A stretch of 64,000 nt of DNA. It comes from Lepidodermella squamata (Eukaryota; Gastrotricha). Every line of letters begins with the position of its first letter. The stretch's first letter is position 1. The translations under genes and the position numbers were made by a program. The DNA is taken from NCBI GenBank assembly GCA_047495785.1, contig JBLDXI010000024.1:3410001-3474000 (forward strand). Direction: 5' to 3'. The notes beneath the pieces are model-generated. The model made no database searches, was not told the origin of the DNA, and saw only the letters and a list, made by a program, of their open reading frames with translations. Of this stretch, positions 59,491 through 64,000 are shown one piece after another.

Positions 59491-60181
59491 TTTTCATCCT
59501 CTTTTCTACCGAACCTGTTTTTTCGATAAAAAAATTTCTGTTAAAAACAACAATAATAATAATATTATGAAAAAAACCCATCACACGTTCTGTTATTATA
59601 ATATGAAATATATTACGCTTCGATTCGACTCAATCTTCCACACGCTTGCTGATTCATCCGTTTATGAAAAAATAGCAAAATTATAGCACTGGGTCCTCTT
59701 TGCCTTCGAGATATCACACGCGTTTCCTTCTCAACTATCAAAAAACTATGTCGATCGAAGTTATGAAATCTGCTTCATGGGTGGTATTTTAGTTTGCATG
59801 GGGCTACAATATAGCGGTGTACCTATAAACTGAAGTGACAAGCTAATCTTTTTTTCGAAGAAAAATTCGGTTGTTTTAACGAAGAATAATGATTGGATAA
59901 AACTAGTTTTGCAAGCCTTTCGCGCGTCTCTCGAGTTGAATCACACACTATATCTCGACTTCTGCTCGATGGATGCCTTTATTAAATCCGAGATTGTAAC
60001 GAAAAAAAACATTATAACTGATGTAAAAAAAATAGCGATGGAAAAAATATGCATGTGTTTCATTTTTTGGCCGCCGCAATCTTGCGCTTTTTTTGATGGA
60101 GAAATAATAAAAAGGAATGGAATTTGAATAAAAACATAAAACTCTGAAAAATCTGTCGCTTTTATTTTAGATTGATTTTTC

Positions 60182-61034
60182 ATGGTAAAAAGGACAAACG
60201 CAGTTGAAAATGTCGCTGAAAGCCCGCCGAAGAAGAAAATTCAGTCGAAAGGAGTTCCTGAGCTGATTTTATCGCTACCCCCGGAAATTTTGATCCGAAT
60301 TTTGGAATTGATACCAGCTTCTGAATTACTGAGCTCCATCTCACAAGTTTGTAAACGGCTTCATGCAGTTATTCAATCCGAATCGTTTTGGCTCGATTAT
60401 TTAGCTAGTCAGTTGTTTGATCGCGAGAAATTCGATAAATTCCTCGAAAAATCGAATTTATCGAAATTGCGGCAGAATTTAGCGAGTGCGATTTTTTCGC
60501 CTCGTGGCGTCGCAGTTTTGACGGATCAGAAAAATTGCTACCCTGTCGCCCTAGTTGTCATTCCAACAACCCTGGAAGACGTAGTTTCTAGCATTTTAAA
60601 GCACAACAAGCGCCCGTTTGAGGACCAACCGTACTGCGTGTTCGATTTTCGGGAGAAAAATCAAGACGTCACGTCGAAAATGTCGCGATGGTTCACGTTG
60701 AATTTTAACGCGCTCGGCTGTGATGCCGATTTTATTGACACATTTCAGCCGGAAATCACGGCGACTGGCACGTCGGGCACGTCGCGAATTTTCGGGTCAT
60801 GCCGGCCCCAGGCCGCGGCTTTGGTCGATGAAAACGGGAAAATTCTCGACAGTTTTTACCTGTACGATTTTCATCACAGCGTGAGTCATTTCATTTTTGA
60901 GTCATATATTTAAATTTGAATTGATTTTTTTTTAGAAAACTCAACTCTTCAAAAGTTGCGCGATCGGATCGCGTTACCTGGTGATATATTCGCGGCACCA
61001 CCCGGTTGTGAAATTTTCGGTCACGCCTCGCTGA
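60182..61034 (+). CDS. F-box protein
   Basis: Exons 60182-60880 and 60936-61034 (phase 0), 265 residues. After a basic nuclear-localisation-like stretch (SPPKKKIQSK), residues about 28-75 form an F-box: LSLPPEILIRILELIPASELLSSISQVCKRLHAV, ending with FWLDYLASQLF. The rest has CYPVALVVIP and a segment around SRIFGSCRP; I do not recognise a substrate-binding repeat (no WD40, LRR or Kelch). F-box proteins recruit substrates to SCF ubiquitin ligases through Skp1. A TTTTATTTTAG acceptor-like tract ends 12 bp before the ATG, suggesting a spliced or trans-spliced leader. The exact family is unresolved. Confidence 0.82.
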
Positions 61035-61249
61035 ATTTATTCGAATTTTTTTTCGGACAGCGTTTTTTATTGCTTTTTTATGTTATTGATGATGGTTTGA
61101 TTTAATTCATTTTTAAACAATTTTTTGTAGTTTAATTTTCGTGTTGATGAGAACTGAGAATAAAATGGTTTTTGGCATCATGACTTTCCATCAAAAATCA
61201 AGAGTCGATATGAGAAAATGACCCCAGACACTACAAGGTGGCCAGAAAA
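61035..61249. other. 3' flank of the F-box gene
   Basis: An AATAAAA at about 61160 may be the polyadenylation signal. Nothing else was seen. Confidence 0.4.
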
Positions 61250-61700
61250 AGCCGCAGTTCATTTATTGGATGGCGTATCGTTTTTTGAGGTGTTTCAAGA
61301 AATTGGAGAGCTTCAAGATTTGCGACAATGATCTTTTCAAAATGCAAAAGCAAATTTTCGAATTTGTTGGTAGTCCTCAAAAAACGATGCGCACTCCAAC
61401 CAATGAACTACGCCCCCTGACATGATTGAAGTTGGCGGACCACGTTTCTGCAGCTTTTCTGGTAACCTTGTTTGGGTCAAAATGTCGAGGAAATATCGCT
61501 GGGTGGGCGACAGAACGAGACTTGCCAAGAATAGAAACAAATGGCGAAATGCATTTGATGCACAGAAACGACTGGCGCCCTAGTGATCAGCTGATCAAAA
61601 CACGCGAATGACTTGGCGGAGATGCATAAGTTGTTTTTACGCCATTTATTTCTATTATTGGCAAGTCGTTCTGTCACCCACCCCGCGATATGTCATCAGC
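61250..61700. mobile_element. Pair of adjacent large hairpins (MITE-like)
   Basis: First hairpin: 61252-61290 and 61375-61417 are inverted copies sharing ATCGTTTTTTGAGG. Second hairpin: 61493-61556 and 61622-61692 are inverted copies sharing GGTGGG(C/T)GACAGAACGA and TTGCCAA(G/T)AATAGAAA. Neither has coding capacity. A non-autonomous DNA element or two nested ones is the simplest reading. Confidence 0.6.
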
Positions 61701-62801
61701 CAACTTTCGTTGGGTTTTTCAAATTTTGGCAATGCAAATTTTGGCAATGCAAAGAAATGGCACAACACCCAAGAACGGGGCAATGCGAACTAAATTGGCG
61801 TACATCTCAAGACTACCTTTGATCTGAGGTAAATAACAAACGTTATCGTGATCTAATTTATCACTCAAACCTCAGCCGGATATAAACTCCCTTCAAACTT
61901 TTTACATCACGCTCAATAGCGAATTTTTTGAGTTTGGAGTGATTAAATTTCAATACGTTTTCCACATCAGGCTCCAGGCTCCAGCATTACGAATATCATG
62001 CTGCCTGCTGGGAAGAAATCGAATCAGAGAAAGTAACACTTTTAGGGTGTCAATTTCTCCTATAATGTGAATGGGAATCCGTTGAAGAAATTCAAACCGA
62101 GTGTGTTCCTATAGCCCATAGTCACTAATAATCGCCAGGGTTGACGGGTCAATTCGGTTCGAAAGCGTAAAAAATGAAAGATTCACTGGCTATTAATTTT
62201 CAAAATTTCAAGTTTGAAATTTTAGTAGCTCCGTATCTATTAGGAACAAATACGGTAATGAGAATCCACGCATATGCCGTTAATAAATTTGACCGAGTGC
62301 TCATTCAGGCTTGTCCAGACTAAAATCGGGTTAAATCCGGGTGTAATCAGGGCACGGAACACGGAACGCAAATACAACCTATTTAACGAGACGCGTCAGC
62401 CTTAATTGCTCGAAGCTCTCTTCTAAAAATGCCTCGTGCGCTGTTATAAGGCACGTGAGTGTCTATAAAAATCAGACGTCTGTGACCATGCGTTATTTTT
62501 CATTGTTTACTGCTCCATAGCTTGGATGAGATGATGAGGAACTCAAGCCTGTCACCAGCTGTTTATTTATAATTCGCTGCGACCGAGACGGCTAGACATG
62601 TTTACCAATATGACGATCTTCGTGATTTGTTGAAAAAAAAACTACGCACCGCCTAGCATCGATTGAATCTACAGCAAAAACACAGACAGTTAATTACTAG
62701 AGCGAAGATCATATTAGATTCATGCGCGTCCGTTTCAAGTTCACATCTATTATCCAATTTTGTTGAATTTGCCAATTTTAAATCTCGCTATTTAAGTTAT
62801 T
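61701..62801. other. Intergenic upstream of the BTB gene
   Basis: No supported gene or repeat. Presumably contains the BTB gene promoter and 5' UTR. Confidence 0.4.
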
Positions 62802-63185
62802 ATGGACTTGTCTGCAAAGTACAACGCTGAACATCAGCGAAATTCCAGTTCTAACATCTCATCGCCGCGTTCATCGAATTCAACCGCGCCAAGGTGCCCG
62901 TTTATTAACGAATTTTTCGCCTCGTTGTACTCGCTGTACGCCGAGGGTCTCATGTGTGACGTCACGGTGGCGATTTCGCCCGAGCACCGGTTTAATGCCC
63001 ACCGCGTTGTGCTATCGGCGTCGAGTCCGTTCTTCCGGGCCATGTTTACTAACAACGCGCTGCTCGAGGCGCATTCGAATACGATCAACCTCGGCGGCAA
63101 TGTTGTCGATCCGCTGTCTTTCAAAATTATCCTCGACTACATGTACCAACGGCAACTGGATATCAACGAAGACAATGTTTGCCAG
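62802..63185 (+). CDS. BTB-domain protein, first coding exon (probably BTB-Kelch)
   Basis: 128 codons from the ATG to a phase-0 GTATGC donor at 63186; the rest lies beyond the right edge. After a Ser/Asn-rich leader, the BTB/POZ core shows GLMCDVTVAI, FNAHRVVLSASSPFFRAMFTNN, LSFKIILDYMY and INEDNVCQ, close to KLHL-type Cullin-3 adaptors. The predicted role is homodimerisation and Cul3 binding; Kelch repeats, expected downstream, are not in the window, so other BTB families remain possible. Confidence 0.85.
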
Positions 63186-64000
63186 GTATGCCCTTTATCA
63201 TTTGAGCTCACGTGAGATAATTCGATTATAGGCATTTAATTTTCTGGATCTTGTAAAAGTTTAATTGCAAGCACCAGCGAACGCATGACGTCACTTGAGC
63301 AATCGACAACTGAGCAACCCTGTTATAATATTTCTTCAATTGAAAGCTTTACTTCTTAAGTTTGAATACCCTTTTTAGATCTAGGATTTGCTCGATTGTC
63401 GTTTTGCTCAGCGTCAATTGCGCAAATCATATATAGCGATTTTTTTTCCTACTTCAGCCTTTTCAGGTTTACATTTCTCATTTTGTTTAAAATCTTGAAT
63501 TAAATATTGGAGCGATTTTTACTAACGTACTGCCCGAAATGTTAGTCGGCTTCGTTTAAAAGTCGGCCTCAAATATAAGACGGGGTCCAAAGGTCATTCG
63601 AAATATGCAATGAAGGTCAGGCCTCAAAAAATGGTCAGATCTGGCACCTAGTTTCGGACAAAACCATTTTTTTTAGGGATTAAACAGTTTTATAACTAAG
63701 ACAATTATGGCATTTTGAATAAAGGTCGATAAGATGATTGCCGATTTATCTGCAAATTTCGGTGATTTTGCCATTTTTACCTGATTTTTGGCGATCCAAA
63801 ACTAACACAGTTGAAGTTTTCTAACGTAAATTTTTACGGAATTTAGAAGCTGTTAACATTTTTCGGTTATGCAATTCATACTTTTCCATGAAAATAATTA
63901 AACTACATAGGTCTCAATAGCTGATTGGCCGATTTAACGTGTAAATTTTTTGAGGTGTCTCTTGTTAGGCAAATGCTTCCATTTTTCTCCAAATCCTCTA
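63186..64000 (+). other. Intron of the BTB gene running off the window
   Basis: No continuation of the BTB/BACK frame with an acceptor was found, so the first intron is at least 815 bp. No other feature was recognised. Confidence 0.6.

Noticed and set aside
1-64000. CRISPR arrays, bacterial operons, rRNA or tRNA genes.
   Set aside because: None seen. The genes have spliceosomal introns and metazoan families, and no cloverleaf with convincing A and B boxes was found.

Overview
The window is nuclear DNA from an animal with a compact, intron-rich genome. Genes are split by GT-AG introns, mostly about 45-110 bp long. The conserved genes are metazoan: Twinkle, SURF1, a tail-anchored SLMAP, an F-box protein and a BTB protein. 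The phylum cannot be fixed from the sequence; it looks like an invertebrate with small introns.

Layout. 1-857 (minus): 5' part of a secreted trypsin-like protease whose 3' end lies outside the window. 2190-21048 and 30218-45852 (plus): two complete tandem copies (A and B) of a giant secreted mosaic gene. I could thread 47 exons in consistent phase in each copy, giving about 4,350 and 4,335 residues: signal peptide, 13 EGF-like repeats, 10 C-type lectin-like domains, 3 discoidin (F5/8C) domains, 5 fibrinogen-related domains, one PAN/Apple domain and 4-5 sushi modules. 21350-30217: accessory DNA holding two additional intact three-exon 5' cassettes (signal peptide + EGF + EGF, each behind a related upstream module), two decayed hAT-like transposon relics, a palindromic MITE-like element and a 1.2-kb inverted-repeat element. 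46504-48993 (minus): Twinkle mitochondrial DNA helicase. 51537-52471 and 52537-59490 (plus): SURF1 and SLMAP, only 65 bp apart. 60182-61034 (plus): an F-box protein. 62802 onward (plus): first coding exon of a BTB (probably BTB-Kelch) gene that leaves the window.

Most notable. (1) Just after the last recognisable exon of each giant gene lies a 72-nt sequence that folds as a complete HDV-like self-cleaving ribozyme (21154-21225 and 45963-46034). Substitutions between the copies are mostly G-U wobble-compatible on the plus strand. (2) Three interchangeable N-terminal cassettes stand in a row ahead of copy B, all ending in the same splice phase. This suggests alternative promoters/first exons feeding one 15-kb lectin body; copy A keeps one intact cassette and one decayed one. 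(3) The two copies are a mosaic of diverged and near-identical tracts, which points to gene conversion.

All protein names rest on motif recognition by eye; no database search was possible.
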